Assembly: GCF_900186125.1 (NCBI RefSeq) | Contig: NZ_FYBQ01000004.1 | Span: 62,001-126,000, forward strand | Reading direction: 5' to 3' | DNA: 64,000 nucleotides | From: Listeria goaensis | GTDB lineage: Bacteria; Bacillota; Bacilli; Lactobacillales; Listeriaceae | Shown: one piece after another, positions 6,425 through 14,612 of the stretch | Numbering within the stretch: the first letter of the stretch is position 1 | Layout of the letters: each line of letters starts with the position of its first letter | Position numbers and translations under genes: made by a program | The notes under the pieces: generated by a model | The model's database searches: none | Seen by the model: only the letters and a program-made list of their open reading frames with translations | Told to the model about the DNA's origin: nothing

Positions 6425-7250
6425 ATTTTACGGCGTATTGAAATAAAAGAGCTCTTTTTCTTCTGGTTTTAACATACCGATGGTCGAATGAGGGCGATGC
6501 CAATTATAAAAACTTTCAATATATTCAAAACAAGCGAGTTGCACCTCTTGAATAGAAAAAAAGTTCGCCGATTCAATTCTTCTTTTTTCATATATTTAAA
6601 GAAGGCTTCCGTCACGGCATTATCCCAAGGGTAAGATTTTTTGGAATAGGAAGCAATCAGGTCATGCTCATCTAGCCATCTGCGATATTTTTCGGCTGTA
6701 TATTTTGACCCACGGTCACTATGGATGAGGACAGAGTAGCATGGCAATACATAAATAAACAAAGCCTTTTCCTACAGGAATGTAAGAAAAATCTGTTGTC
6801 CAAACTTGATTTGGTGCAGGTGGATTAAATGCTTGCCGTAAATGATTGGGATAAGAGGCGTGAGGCTCTTCATCTACTTTTTTTATCTTGGAATAATTTA
6901 GTTTCACGGTAGACATTTGAGGTAACTGAAGTTGACGAAGCAACCGATAGACGCGCCCTACACTGATGGATATGCCATAATCACGCTTTAAAACAACTTG
7001 AATTTTAGCAGCACCAAAGCGCTTTTTGGCTTGGGTATAAATCTCTAAAATCCATTTTTTGAGCTATTGATTTTCTTGCTTGCGCTTGGAAGGTTGTCGT
7101 TGAATGAATTTGTAATAGGTCGAACGATTCACCTGTAAAGCTTTGCATAATCGAACAATGGCATGTTCATGCTGAAGCAAAGAAATCGCCTTTAATCGTT
7201 GTTGGAGTGTGGCGTGAATATGGCAATCGCTTTTTTTAAGATGAGGTTTT
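6425..7250 (-). pseudogene. IS3-family transposase OrfB (DDE integrase), inactivated
   Basis: Recognisable segments include GISISVGRVYRLLRQLQLPQ, the first catalytic region VWTTDFSYIPVGKGFVYLC, the second HSDRGSKYTAEKYRRWLDEH and the third PWDNAVTEAFFKYMKKEEL, ending in a RPHSTIGMLKPEEKELF-type tail. Lesions visible are an in-frame TAG near 7065, a deletion of roughly 45 codons between the first and second Asp regions (near 6740) with a frame change, and a further frame change near 6560. All three catalytic acidic residues survive, but not in one frame. Confidence 0.8.
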
Positions 7251-7275
7251 CCTCCTCCAATTGAGCATTTCTTTT

Positions 7276-7485
7276 TTAAAGCTTTTTAACTTGTTGGGCC
7301 GTAAGGATGGTGTCATCATCAATCTTGACTTTCGAAAATTGTTTCACCCAGCAGGCTATCGAAGATAGGGCGATACCATATTCTTTTGCTAATGCATTTT
7401 GAGTTTTCCCTCTTTCATAGAGTTTGACAATAGACTTTTTAAAATCATCATCAAAGGAACGAGCAGGCTTTCTAGCTTTTGTCAT
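7276..7485 (-). pseudogene. IS3-family OrfA (helix-turn-helix), truncated by a stop codon
   Basis: MTKARKPARSFDDDFKKSIV and YERGKTQNALAKEYGIALSS form the transposase-8 type HTH that binds the IS ends. A TAA (7276-7278) stops the frame after VKKL. The frame beyond it continues with KRNAQLEEENLILKKAIAIF, the expected leucine-zipper linker, so the stop is a point mutation (CAA to TAA would explain it). OrfA normally continues to a frameshift with OrfB. Confidence 0.75.
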
Positions 7486-7556
7486 CTGTTTTTTTCTCCT
7501 TTGTTGGGAAATGTCTACTTCCTTGATAGTATAGCATGTTTTATGTCTACTTTATT

Positions 7557-7880
7557 AGTATATACCCACTCTTTTACACGTATCACAATAAACCAATTGA
7601 TAACGCATCTTGTAATAAAGCACTTAAGAAAATTTGCCACAAAATAAAAAGCGAAAATGTCACGCTCCACAAGCTAAGACATACGCATACGGGCTTATGT
7701 GTAGAAGCTGGAATGGATATTATTTATGTGGCAGATCGATTAGGGCATGATGATATTAATACCACACTCAAATATTATAGTCACTTAAGCGATAGCATAC
7801 GTTCTAACAATCACGCGAAAGTAGATCAATTTTTCACTTACAATTCATTATTTGTGCCACAAATAATGCCACAAAAATAA
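7557..7880 (+). pseudogene. Tyrosine integrase, C-terminal fragment of the catalytic domain
   Basis: The readable part, from about LFYTYHNKPIDNASCNKALK to the stop at 7878-7880, holds the family motifs. LHKLRHTHTG carries the second catalytic Arg and the His, RLGHDDINTTLKYYSHL holds the third-box His and the nucleophilic Tyr. About two thirds of an expected 370-400-aa integrase is missing upstream because the IS element abuts it at 7556, so it cannot be functional. It points towards the tRNA-Arg attachment site and is evidently the enzyme that brought the island in. Tandem GCCACAAA units overlap its last codons. Confidence 0.85.
7854..7876. other. Candidate integrase arm-type repeat, right end
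   Basis: GTGCCACAAATAATGCCACAAA contains two GCCACAAA units nine to twelve bases apart within the last integrase codons. It closely matches 1669-1690 at the other end of the island. Integrase arm-site function is inferred. Confidence 0.45.
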
Positions 7881-7907
7881 CGGTAAAATAGTGTATTATA
7901 AGGTATA

Positions 7908-7976
7908 AAAAAACATCTTATAAATGGTCTAGACGCTTGACAGAGCTTGATTTATGACCGTTTATAAGATGTTTTT
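7908..7976. terminator. Long hairpin terminator now following the tRNA-Arg gene
   Basis: A stem of about 20 base pairs (AAAAAACATCTTATAAATGG at 7908-7927 against the complement ending at 7976) encloses a loop of about 26 bases. A and T tracts on both sides allow termination from either direction, that is for the tRNA (minus) and the integrase remnant (plus). Confidence 0.75.
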
Positions 7977-7988
7977 AAAAATGTTTCT

Positions 7989-8004
7989 AACGCCCTCGGA
8001 GGGA
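7989..8004. repeat. Right attachment-site repeat, inside the tRNA 3' end
   Basis: AACGCCCTCGGAGGGA is identical to 1617-1632. It restores the acceptor stem and part of the T stem of the tRNA, so the gene remains intact after integration. Confidence 0.85.
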
Positions 8005-8062
8005 ATCGAACCCCCATTTTAAGAACCGGAATCTCACGTGCTATCCTTTGCACCACGAGGGC
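7991..8062 (-). tRNA. tRNA-Arg (anticodon CCG)
   Basis: The 72 bases fold as a standard cloverleaf: acceptor GCCCTCG/CGAGGGC, D stem GTGC/GCAC with loop AAAGGATA, and anticodon stem TGAGA/TCTTA with loop TTCCGGT. The T stem is GGGGG/CCCTC with loop TTCGATT, and G is the discriminator. The anticodon CCG decodes CGG arginine codons. The 3' CCA is not encoded. The gene is the integration site of the island; tRNA-Arg 3' ends are known prophage targets in Listeria (for example phage PSA). Confidence 0.95.
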
Positions 8063-8153
8063 AAATAAATTTACCGTACGAATAGTAATTATAGCGGAAG
8101 CAGTGTACTTTGACAAGTTTTTAATCAAAAGAAAATGTTTTAAGAGTCTTTCA

Positions 8154-8170
8154 TTTGACCTAATTTGACC
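8154..8170. promoter_or_regulatory. CtsR box overlapping the clpP promoter
   Basis: TTTGACCTAATTTGACC is the reverse complement of the CtsR heptad repeat (GGTCAAA-TTA-GGTCAAA), a perfect match. The first TTGACC (8155-8160) serves as the -35 hexamer, with TATGAT (8178-8183) as -10 after 17 bases. CtsR bound here would block RNA polymerase until heat or other stress releases it. Confidence 0.9.
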
Positions 8171-8244
8171 AATATTGTATGATGTAATCAGTGAATGGGC
8201 GATATGCCCATCTTAAATTTTAGGCTTATAGGAGGAATCTTGAT

Positions 8245-8838
8245 ATGAATTTAATCCCTACAGTAATTGAACAAACAAGCCGCGGGGAACGTGCTTACGA
8301 CATTTATTCCCGCCTTTTAAAAGACCGTATTATTATGCTTGGTTCTGCGATTGATGACAATGTTGCGAACTCGATTGTTTCGCAGCTACTTTTCTTGGAC
8401 GCCCAAGACCCTGAGAAAGATATTTTCCTATACATTAATTCGCCAGGTGGTAGCATTTCTGCCGGAATGGCGATTTATGACACAATGAATTTCGTAAAAT
8501 CCGATGTTCAAACAATTGGTATGGGAATGGCTGCTTCGATGGGATCGTTTTTACTAGCTGCAGGAGCTGATGGCAAACGTTTTGCGCTTCCTAATACGGA
8601 AATCATGATTCACCAACCTCTTGGCGGAGCCCAAGGACAAGCTACTGAAATCGAAATCGCAGCACGCCACATCTTGAAAATCAAGGATCGCATGAATCGT
8701 ATTTTATCCGAAAAAACGGGTCAAACGCTTGAAGTTATTGCGCGCGACACTGACCGTGACAATTTCATGGACGCGGAACAAGCGAAAGAATACGGCTTGA
8801 TTGATGATATTGTTGTGAATAAGAATAATTTGAAATAA
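8245..8838 (+). CDS. clpP: ATP-dependent Clp protease proteolytic subunit ClpP
   Basis: A 197-aa protein of full family length. The catalytic triad is visible as Ser98 ([10 protein letters not shown]), His123 (MIHQPLGG) and Asp172 (DTDRDNF). The N-terminal loop that contacts the ATPase is present ([20 protein letters not shown]). It forms the cytoplasmic tetradecameric chamber that degrades proteins delivered by ClpC, ClpE or ClpX, and in Listeria it is needed for stress tolerance and intracellular growth. AGGAGG lies upstream of ATG 8245. It is monocistronic between a CtsR-controlled promoter and a strong terminator. Confidence 0.98.
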   Translation: MNLIPTVIEQTSRGERAYDIYSRLLKDRIIMLGSAIDDNVANSIVSQLLFLDAQDPEKDIFLYINSPGGSISAGMAIYDTMNFVKSDVQTIGMGMAASMGSFLLAAGADGKRFALPNTEIMIHQPLGGAQGQATEIEIAARHILKIKDRMNRILSEKTGQTLEVIARDTDRDNFMDAEQAKEYGLIDDIVVNKNNLK

Positions 8839-8846
8839 TGAAACGA

Positions 8847-8880
8847 AAAAATCCGAACTCAGACGAGTTCGGATTTTTTG
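8847..8880. terminator. Bidirectional terminator between clpP and namA
   Basis: The stem AAAAAATCCGAACTC / GAGTTCGGATTTTTT serves clpP on the plus strand and the convergent namA on the minus strand. Confidence 0.9.
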
Positions 8881-8882
8881 TT

Positions 8883-9902
8883 TTACCACCCGCGACTATA
8901 CTGTCTCGGACCATCGATTGTTTCTCCAAGTTCAATGGCTGCTTCGCGTGCAAAATACGGGTTGCGTAGTAATTCGCGGCCGATGATGATTAAATCCGCG
9001 CGGTCATTGCACAAAATTTCTTCTGCCTGTGTGGCGTTTGTGATAAGACCTAGAGCGCCTGTTGCGATTCCAGCATCACGGCGAATCAATTCGGCAAATG
9101 GCACTTGGTAGCCGGGATAGCTAGACGGTGCTACGGGCACTAGGCCACCACTTGATACGTCTACTAAATCGACGCCGTCTGCTTTCATCCATTTTGCAAA
9201 AGGCACGTAATCTTCTGGTTTTAAACCACCGTGCGCATAGTCTGAGGCTGAAACGCGTACAATGACCGGGCCGTCCCAAACTTCGCGCACCGCTTTTATA
9301 ATTTCACTAACAATGCGGTAGCGGTTACCCGCAGGGCCACCGTATGCATCTTCACGGCGATTTGTAATTGGCGATAGGAATTGATGTAGCAAATATCCAT
9401 GTGCTGCATGCAATTCGATGACGTCGAATCCGGCTTCTGCCGCACGATAAGCCGCACGTTTAAAGTCTTCCACCACTTCTTTTATTTGCTCTAAAGTTAG
9501 CGCGTTCGGTTCGCTGTATTTCTCACTAAATGCGATAGCAGACGGCGCAACAATTTTCCCAGGAAGTTCAGCTTTTCTACCCGCATGAGCAAGTTGAATT
9601 CCTGCTTTTGCTCCGTGATCATGAATTCCGTCTGTAATCCGCTTGAGCGCTGGGATTTGCTCGTCGCACCAGAGGCCTAAATCCTTTGTGGAAATGCGGC
9701 CGATTTCTTGAACAGCAGTCGCTTCCAAAATCACGAGTCCCGTTCCACCAGCGGCGCGGCTCATATAGTGTGTAAGGTGAAAATCGGTTGCAATGCCGTC
9801 TTCTTTATCGACCGAGTACATGCACATCGGCGACATCACAAGGCGGTTCTTTAAGGTAACATCTTGTAATTTGTAACTGGAAAATAATTTCGACATCAAC
9901 AT
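8883..9902 (-). CDS. namA: NADPH dehydrogenase, old yellow enzyme family (NamA/YqjM-like)
   Basis: A flavin-dependent TIM-barrel oxidoreductase that reduces activated alkenes and nitro compounds with NADPH. It closely follows B. subtilis NamA: LKNRLVMSPMCMYS with the Cys that tunes the flavin, IQLAHAGRK with the substrate-binding His, HAAHGYLLHQFLSP, RVSASD, and the phosphate-binding IIGRELLRNPYFAR. The C-terminus (QYSRGW) also matches. The start is taken at ATG 9902, six bases after AAGG; an ATG at 9908 touches the ribosome site and ATG 9896 is possible. It begins 10 bases after the whiA stop, so it is cotranscribed with whiA, where crh lies in B. subtilis. Confidence 0.92.
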   Translation of the reverse strand: MLMSKLFSSYKLQDVTLKNRLVMSPMCMYSVDKEDGIATDFHLTHYMSRAAGGTGLVILEATAVQEIGRISTKDLGLWCDEQIPALKRITDGIHDHGAKAGIQLAHAGRKAELPGKIVAPSAIAFSEKYSEPNALTLEQIKEVVEDFKRAAYRAAEAGFDVIELHAAHGYLLHQFLSPITNRREDAYGGPAGNRYRIVSEIIKAVREVWDGPVIVRVSASDYAHGGLKPEDYVPFAKWMKADGVDLVDVSSGGLVPVAPSSYPGYQVPFAELIRRDAGIATGALGLITNATQAEEILCNDRADLIIIGRELLRNPYFAREAAIELGETIDGPRQYSRGW

Positions 9903-9911
9903 TCGCATCCT

Positions 9912-10886
9912 TTATTTTATACTTTGAACATTTAAACCTATTTGTGAAGGGGTTTCCCCGTTTTTCAGGCGTTCGGCAATTTGGTCGATTTTTCGCAAAC
10001 GATGATTAATGCCTGATTTTGAAATGGCGCCATTTGAAAGCATTTCACCGAGTTCTTTTAGCGAAACGTCTTCATGCGTGATGCGCAGTTCTGCAATTTC
10101 ACGCAAGCGCTCTGGTAACGCTTCTAAACCAACTTCAGCGCGGATAAATTTAATGTTTTCGATTTGTCTAACTGCCGCATTGATTGTTTTATTGAGATTT
10201 GCTGTTTCACAGTTAACAAGGCGATTGACGGAATTTCGCATGTCGCGCATAATCCGAACGTCTTCAAAGTGAAGCAGCGCCTGTGTTGCACCAATAATAC
10301 TCAAAAATTCCGTGATTTTCTCGGCTTCTTTTAAATACGTAATGAAACCATTTTTCCGCTCGAGCGTCCGCGCATTTAAGTCAAATGAATTAAGCAACGC
10401 GCATACCGCCTCATTATGTTCCTCATAAACCGAGAAAATTTCAAGATGATAGGACGATGTTTCCGGATTGTTCACTGAGCCACTTGCTAGAAAAGCCCCT
10501 CGCAAATAAGCACGTTTTGCATTCCGTTTTTTTACAAATGCCCTATCAATCGACTTCGTAAACGTAAAATTATCTTGCAAAATATATAAATCTTCAAGAA
10601 TTTCCTTCGTTTTCGCCTTCAGCCTAACAATATACACATTATTTTTCTTCAACTTCATTTTTTTTCTGACTAAAAGCTCAATCGGGACGTCGTATAAACG
10701 CTTTAAGAGTTGATACATCCGTCTAGCAGTGGCTGCGTTCTCCGTTTGAACGTCCGTCACCATCAAACCATTTGAAAATGACATCGCACCGTTCATTCGA
10801 ATGAAGGCGGCAAGTTCGGCTTTCGCCTCATCTTCTGTCACTTCCATATTCGTCAGTTCTTTTTTTGTTTCCGAGGCAAACGACAC
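9912..10886 (-). CDS. whiA: DNA-binding protein WhiA
   Basis: About 324 aa with an N-terminal LAGLIDADG-like fold ([40 protein letters not shown]) and a C-terminal helix-turn-helix (residues about 270-310, [20 protein letters not shown]). WhiA binds the chromosome and influences cell division and segregation in Firmicutes. GTG 10886 is chosen because AAGGAG lies eight bases upstream and the protein then starts [11 protein letters not shown] as in B. subtilis. A GTG at 10895 overlaps the yvcK stop but has no spacing. Translationally coupled to yvcK. Confidence 0.95.
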   Translation of the reverse strand: MSFASETKKELTNMEVTEDEAKAELAAFIRMNGAMSFSNGLMVTDVQTENAATARRMYQLLKRLYDVPIELLVRKKMKLKKNNVYIVRLKAKTKEILEDLYILQDNFTFTKSIDRAFVKKRNAKRAYLRGAFLASGSVNNPETSSYHLEIFSVYEEHNEAVCALLNSFDLNARTLERKNGFITYLKEAEKITEFLSIIGATQALLHFEDVRIMRDMRNSVNRLVNCETANLNKTINAAVRQIENIKFIRAEVGLEALPERLREIAELRITHEDVSLKELGEMLSNGAISKSGINHRLRKIDQIAERLKNGETPSQIGLNVQSIK

Positions 10887-10891
10887 AACAC

Positions 10892-11854
10892 TCACTCCTT
10901 TTCATCATTGGGAAGCATGCTTAAAAGAGCTTGCGCCACTTTTTCACCATCATGCCGGACAAGGCGATTTTCTGTTGAAAGAAAATCATGATACACTTCT
11001 TCAACGCCAATTTTTTTAAGCGCTGCGTCACTATGTGTTACTTGTCGAACATCGTCCGGAAATAGCAATTCTACCGGAACTTTTTCAGTATTAATTAACA
11101 TTTTCGTAATAAATGGCGTTCCCACATGCTCGTGAATCGCCTGAATATGGTCCGCATCACTAAAATAATCCGTCTCACCAATTTGAGTTAAAATATTCGT
11201 GATGTAAACTTTCTCTGCTTTTGATGCCACAATGGCCTCTGCTAATCCTTTAACGAGTAAGTTTGGCATGATGCTCGTATAAAGGCTGCCTGGGCCGATA
11301 ACAATTAGGTCTGCGTCTTGTACTGCAGCTACGGCCGTTTCAAGTGGCGCCACATCTTCTGGGTCAATAAACACCCGTTTAATTTGCTTTCCTTGTAAAG
11401 GAATAATCGATTCTCCGGTTACAATTTCCCCGTCTTCCATCTCTGCTTTTAAAACAAGCGGGTGGTCGGTTACGGGAATGACTTTGCCGCGAATGCGCAT
11501 GACTTTGGAAAGAACATCAATGGCATCTACATAGTTTGCGTTTAGTTCAGAAAGCGCCGTTAAAATGAGGTTGCCTACGACATGACCCGATAAATCACCG
11601 TCCACTTTGAAGCGATACTGAAAAAGGTCAACGAGGCGCTGATCAGCGTTTGATAAAGCAACCATGACATTGCGAATATCACCGGGTGGAAGCACGTTCA
11701 TTTGCTGCCGAATTTTCCCCGAGCTACCGCCATCATCAGCAACTGTGACGAGCGCAGTTAAATCAACATTTTTATTTTTTAAGCCTTTTAAAATGACGGG
11801 AATGCCAGTGCCACCGCCGATAACTACAATCTTCGGTTTCCTTGCTTTTTCCAT
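10892..11854 (-). CDS. yvcK: Gluconeogenesis/cell-shape factor YvcK (CofD-like fold, UDP-sugar binding)
   Basis: A 320-aa protein of the YvcK/CofD family. The N-terminal [14 protein letters not shown] and [12 protein letters not shown] loops form the Rossmann-like nucleotide-binding site, and [19 protein letters not shown] is the family signature. In Bacillus and Listeria, YvcK binds UDP-sugars and is needed for growth on gluconeogenic carbon and normal wall synthesis, and it is phosphorylated by PASTA kinases. ATG 11854 lies one base after the rapZ stop, so rapZ, yvcK and whiA form one operon. Confidence 0.95.
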   Translation of the reverse strand: MEKARKPKIVVIGGGTGIPVILKGLKNKNVDLTALVTVADDGGSSGKIRQQMNVLPPGDIRNVMVALSNADQRLVDLFQYRFKVDGDLSGHVVGNLILTALSELNANYVDAIDVLSKVMRIRGKVIPVTDHPLVLKAEMEDGEIVTGESIIPLQGKQIKRVFIDPEDVAPLETAVAAVQDADLIVIGPGSLYTSIMPNLLVKGLAEAIVASKAEKVYITNILTQIGETDYFSDADHIQAIHEHVGTPFITKMLINTEKVPVELLFPDDVRQVTHSDAALKKIGVEEVYHDFLSTENRLVRHDGEKVAQALLSMLPNDEKE

Positions 11855-11855
11855 G

Positions 11856-12737
11856 CTACTTTTCCTTTCTGCGTTTCATATCTCGGTGTGAAATCGTCGT
11901 TTCGTATTTACTTTGCAACGCTTTTCCAATGTATTCAGAAAGTGCAACAGAACGGTGTTGCCCGCCCGTACAGCCAATCGCAATGACAAGTTGCGTCTTC
12001 CCTTCGCGTTTGTAATAAGGCAGCGTAAAATTGAGTAAATCAAGCGTCTTATCCAAGTAAGTTTGCGTTTCTGGCCATTTCATCACGTAGTCATAAACAT
12101 CTTTGTCAAGTCCTGTTAAAGGACGCATCTTATCAATATAATGCGGATTCGGCAAGAACCGTACATCAAACACAAGATCCGCGTCAATCGGCAAGCCGTA
12201 CTTAAATCCGAAAGACATCACTTGCACATTGAAAACATCTTTATCCTCTGCTCTAAACTCTTGATTGATTCGTTCTCTAAGCTCGCGCGGCTTCATATTC
12301 GATGTGTTGATGACAAGTTGCGAGCGACCTTTCAAATCACTTAATAAATCGCGTTCCGCTTTAATACCTTCTAAAACGGAGCCATTTGGTTCAAGTGGGT
12401 GGTGCCGTCTTGTTTCTTTATAGCGCGAAACTAAAACCCCATCATCTGCTTCTAAAAAGAGAATTTTAGTCGTAATAAAAGAAGTGTTATCGAGTTCATC
12501 TAGCGCTTGCTCAATGGAGTCGAAAAAGTCACGTCCGCGTAAATCCATAACAAGTGCAATTTTATTCATTTTGCCGGATTCCTTCATAAGCTCCCAAAAC
12601 TTAGGTAACAAAGTCGGCGGTAAATTGTCGACACAGAAATAACCAAGATCCTCTAAAGACTGCATGGCAACCGTTTTACCTGCCCCGCTCATTCCAGTAA
12701 TAATAACTAATTGCAATTGATTCGTTGCCAAAAGCAC
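11856..12737 (-). CDS. rapZ: RNase adapter/nucleotide-binding protein RapZ (YvcJ)
   Basis: The 293-aa protein has an N-terminal P-loop (GMSGAGKT, residues 15-22) and a C-terminal domain with the conserved [15 protein letters not shown] motif. In enterobacteria it senses glucosamine-6-phosphate and guides RNase E. In Firmicutes, YvcJ hydrolyses nucleotides and affects competence, while its RNA role is unproven. The start is GTG 12737 with GGAAGG just upstream. First gene of the rapZ-yvcK-whiA-namA unit. Confidence 0.93.
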   Translation of the reverse strand: MLLATNQLQLVIITGMSGAGKTVAMQSLEDLGYFCVDNLPPTLLPKFWELMKESGKMNKIALVMDLRGRDFFDSIEQALDELDNTSFITTKILFLEADDGVLVSRYKETRRHHPLEPNGSVLEGIKAERDLLSDLKGRSQLVINTSNMKPRELRERINQEFRAEDKDVFNVQVMSFGFKYGLPIDADLVFDVRFLPNPHYIDKMRPLTGLDKDVYDYVMKWPETQTYLDKTLDLLNFTLPYYKREGKTQLVIAIGCTGGQHRSVALSEYIGKALQSKYETTISHRDMKRRKEK

Positions 12738-12789
12738 TCATCCTTCCATCGTTCACTATATCTATTATTCTACCATAATCACCACTATA

Positions 12790-12833
12790 ATGATGCAAAA
12801 AGAGGCTTCGCATCTGCGAAAACCCCTTCTATT
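12790..12833 (-). terminator. Terminator of pgcA
   Basis: The minus strand reads AGGGGTTTTCGCA-GA-TGCGAAGCCTC followed by TTTTT: a bulged stem of about 11 base pairs immediately after the pgcA stop. Confidence 0.8.
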
Positions 12834-14564
12834 TTAATGCTCAACAAGCTCTAAGAGTGCATCTCGAACTTTCTCGAGTTTTTTCTGGCTAGCCGCCTCA
12901 GTTGCCCCTTTTATACTAAAGTAGAACTTGATTTTTGGCTCTGTTCCAGATGGTCGTAAGCAGAACCATGAACCGTCAGTCAAGTAAAATTTAAGCACAT
13001 CCGCGCGCGGAAGCAAGATAGGCGCGGATTCGCCAGACGCAATAAAATTCGTTTCACTGCGCAAGTAATCCTCCACACGCTCGATTTTCTCGCCACCCAT
13101 ACCAGTCGGCAATTTCTCGCGGAAGCTCGTCATAATTTCTTTAATCCGCTCCGATCCGTCTTTTCCGCTAAGCGTAAGCGACACAAGATCCTCTTTATAA
13201 AAGCCAAACTGGGAGAAAATATTGTCCAATTCTTCGGAAAGCGTGAATCCACGCTCTTTAGCATCCAGTGCCACTTCTGAAATCGCAAGCACCGCCTGGA
13301 TAGCATCTTTATCACGCGTGAATGACTTCACCATATAGCCATTACTTTCTTCATAGCCAAATAAAAATGTATTGGAACCTGTTTCTTCAAAACGCTTAAT
13401 TTGTTCGGCGATAAATTTAAAGCCTGTTAGAACTTCAATCATTTCCGCCCCGTAAAATTCAGCGATTTCGCGACCAAGGTCACTTGTTACGATGGATTTC
13501 AAGACGGCCGCGTTAGCTGGCAACTCGCCTTGGTTTTTCTTTTGTTTTAGCAAGTAGTTTAAAATGAGGGCGCCGATTTGGTTACCTGAAAGCACGTTGT
13601 ATTCGCCGTTTTTCGTGCGAACAGCCACGCCTAGACGGTCCGCATCAGGATCCGTTCCAACTAAAATATCCCCATCGTATTTTTCACCGTATTCAATCGC
13701 CAGTAGGAAAGCTTCACGGTTTTCTGGATTTGGTGATTTTACCGTTTTAAAATCCGGATCGTTTTCAAATTGCTCCGTCACCCGAATGATGTTTGTGAAT
13801 CCAACACTTTCAAGGGCAGGCACGCCTAGAATGCCACCCGTCCCGTGAAGCGGCGTGAAGACAATCTTCAACGTGTCACCTTTTTCTTTTACAAGCGCTT
13901 TATTCACCGTAACCTCTTTTAATTTTTCCAAATACGGCACGTCCACTTTGTCGCTGATAACTTCAAGCAACCCGCTCGCTTTGAGCTCGCTCGTATCGCG
14001 AATTTCCACCGCAAAAATGTCCTCAACCGAATCAATATATTCCGTCACCGCGTCCGCTCCTGCTGGTGGCATTTGCCCGCCGTCCTCGCCGTAAACCTTG
14101 TATCCGTTATATTCTGGCGGATTGTGGCTCGCCGTAATGACAATCCCGCTGAAGCAGTTTAAATCGCGAACCGCGAAAGAAAGTTCCGGCGTCGGGCGAA
14201 GCGATTCAAACACGTAACTTTTTATCCCGTGGGCGCCTAAAACCGAAGCGCTCTCGTACGCGAATTCTTGTGACATGTGACGAGGGTCATAGGCAATGAC
14301 TACACCGCGTTTTTTCGCCGCATCCCCATTTTCTGCTACAAATTTTGCAAGTCCGTAAGACGCCTTACGAATCGTATAAATGTTCATGCGATTAGTGCCC
14401 GCACCAAGAACACCTCGCATTCCAGCAGTTCCAAATTCCATATTTTTATAAAAACTATCTTCAAGTGTCTTTTCATCACCGCTCAAGCCATCAAGCTGTT
14501 TACGTAAATCAGCATCTAGTTGCGCATTGTTTAACCATTTCTCATATTCTGTATTCCAATTCAT
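12834..14564 (-). CDS. pgcA: Alpha-phosphoglucomutase / phosphomannomutase family protein
   Basis: A 576-aa alpha-D-phosphohexomutase. The phosphoserine loop is TASHNPP (Ser146), the magnesium loop DPDADR (305-310), the sugar loop GYEESNGY, and the phosphate-binding loop RPSGTEPKIKFY lies near the C-terminus. It interconverts glucose-6-phosphate and glucose-1-phosphate, the precursor of UDP-glucose for wall teichoic acid decoration and lipoteichoic acid anchors. galM and galE lie directly upstream, giving a small Leloir/UDP-sugar group on one strand. Length matches B. subtilis PgcA. Confidence 0.95.
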   Translation of the reverse strand: MNWNTEYEKWLNNAQLDADLRKQLDGLSGDEKTLEDSFYKNMEFGTAGMRGVLGAGTNRMNIYTIRKASYGLAKFVAENGDAAKKRGVVIAYDPRHMSQEFAYESASVLGAHGIKSYVFESLRPTPELSFAVRDLNCFSGIVITASHNPPEYNGYKVYGEDGGQMPPAGADAVTEYIDSVEDIFAVEIRDTSELKASGLLEVISDKVDVPYLEKLKEVTVNKALVKEKGDTLKIVFTPLHGTGGILGVPALESVGFTNIIRVTEQFENDPDFKTVKSPNPENREAFLLAIEYGEKYDGDILVGTDPDADRLGVAVRTKNGEYNVLSGNQIGALILNYLLKQKKNQGELPANAAVLKSIVTSDLGREIAEFYGAEMIEVLTGFKFIAEQIKRFEETGSNTFLFGYEESNGYMVKSFTRDKDAIQAVLAISEVALDAKERGFTLSEELDNIFSQFGFYKEDLVSLTLSGKDGSERIKEIMTSFREKLPTGMGGEKIERVEDYLRSETNFIASGESAPILLPRADVLKFYLTDGSWFCLRPSGTEPKIKFYFSIKGATEAASQKKLEKVRDALLELVEH

Positions 14565-14612
14565 CGTTCATAGGCTCCTCTCACAAATACCTTCTGTTAT
14601 ATTTTATCAGTT

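Larger units (their letters stand above)
6400..7556 (-). mobile_element. Decayed IS3-family insertion sequence (about 1.16 kb)
   Basis: The ends carry the inverted repeat AATAAAGTAGA (6400-6410) and TCTACTTTATT (7546-7556). Between them lie, on the minus strand, an orfA with a helix-turn-helix and an orfB with a DDE integrase core, the layout of the IS3 family (IS150-like). Both frames are broken, so the element cannot move by itself. No clear short target duplication is visible at the edges. It interrupts or borders the integrase gene on the right and an unidentified gene on the left. Confidence 0.8.

Noticed and set aside
6270-6503. 77-aa minus-strand frame at the left IS end
   Set aside because: It reads across the IS boundary and mixes an out-of-frame transposase tail with the neighbouring gene remnant. 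It is not a gene.
7399-7647. Plus-strand frame running from the IS into the integrase remnant
   Set aside because: It is an accidental frame opposite orfA and out of frame with the integrase motifs.
7536-7880. Functional integrase
   Set aside because: Only the last catalytic boxes remain and the N-terminal two thirds are absent at the IS junction.
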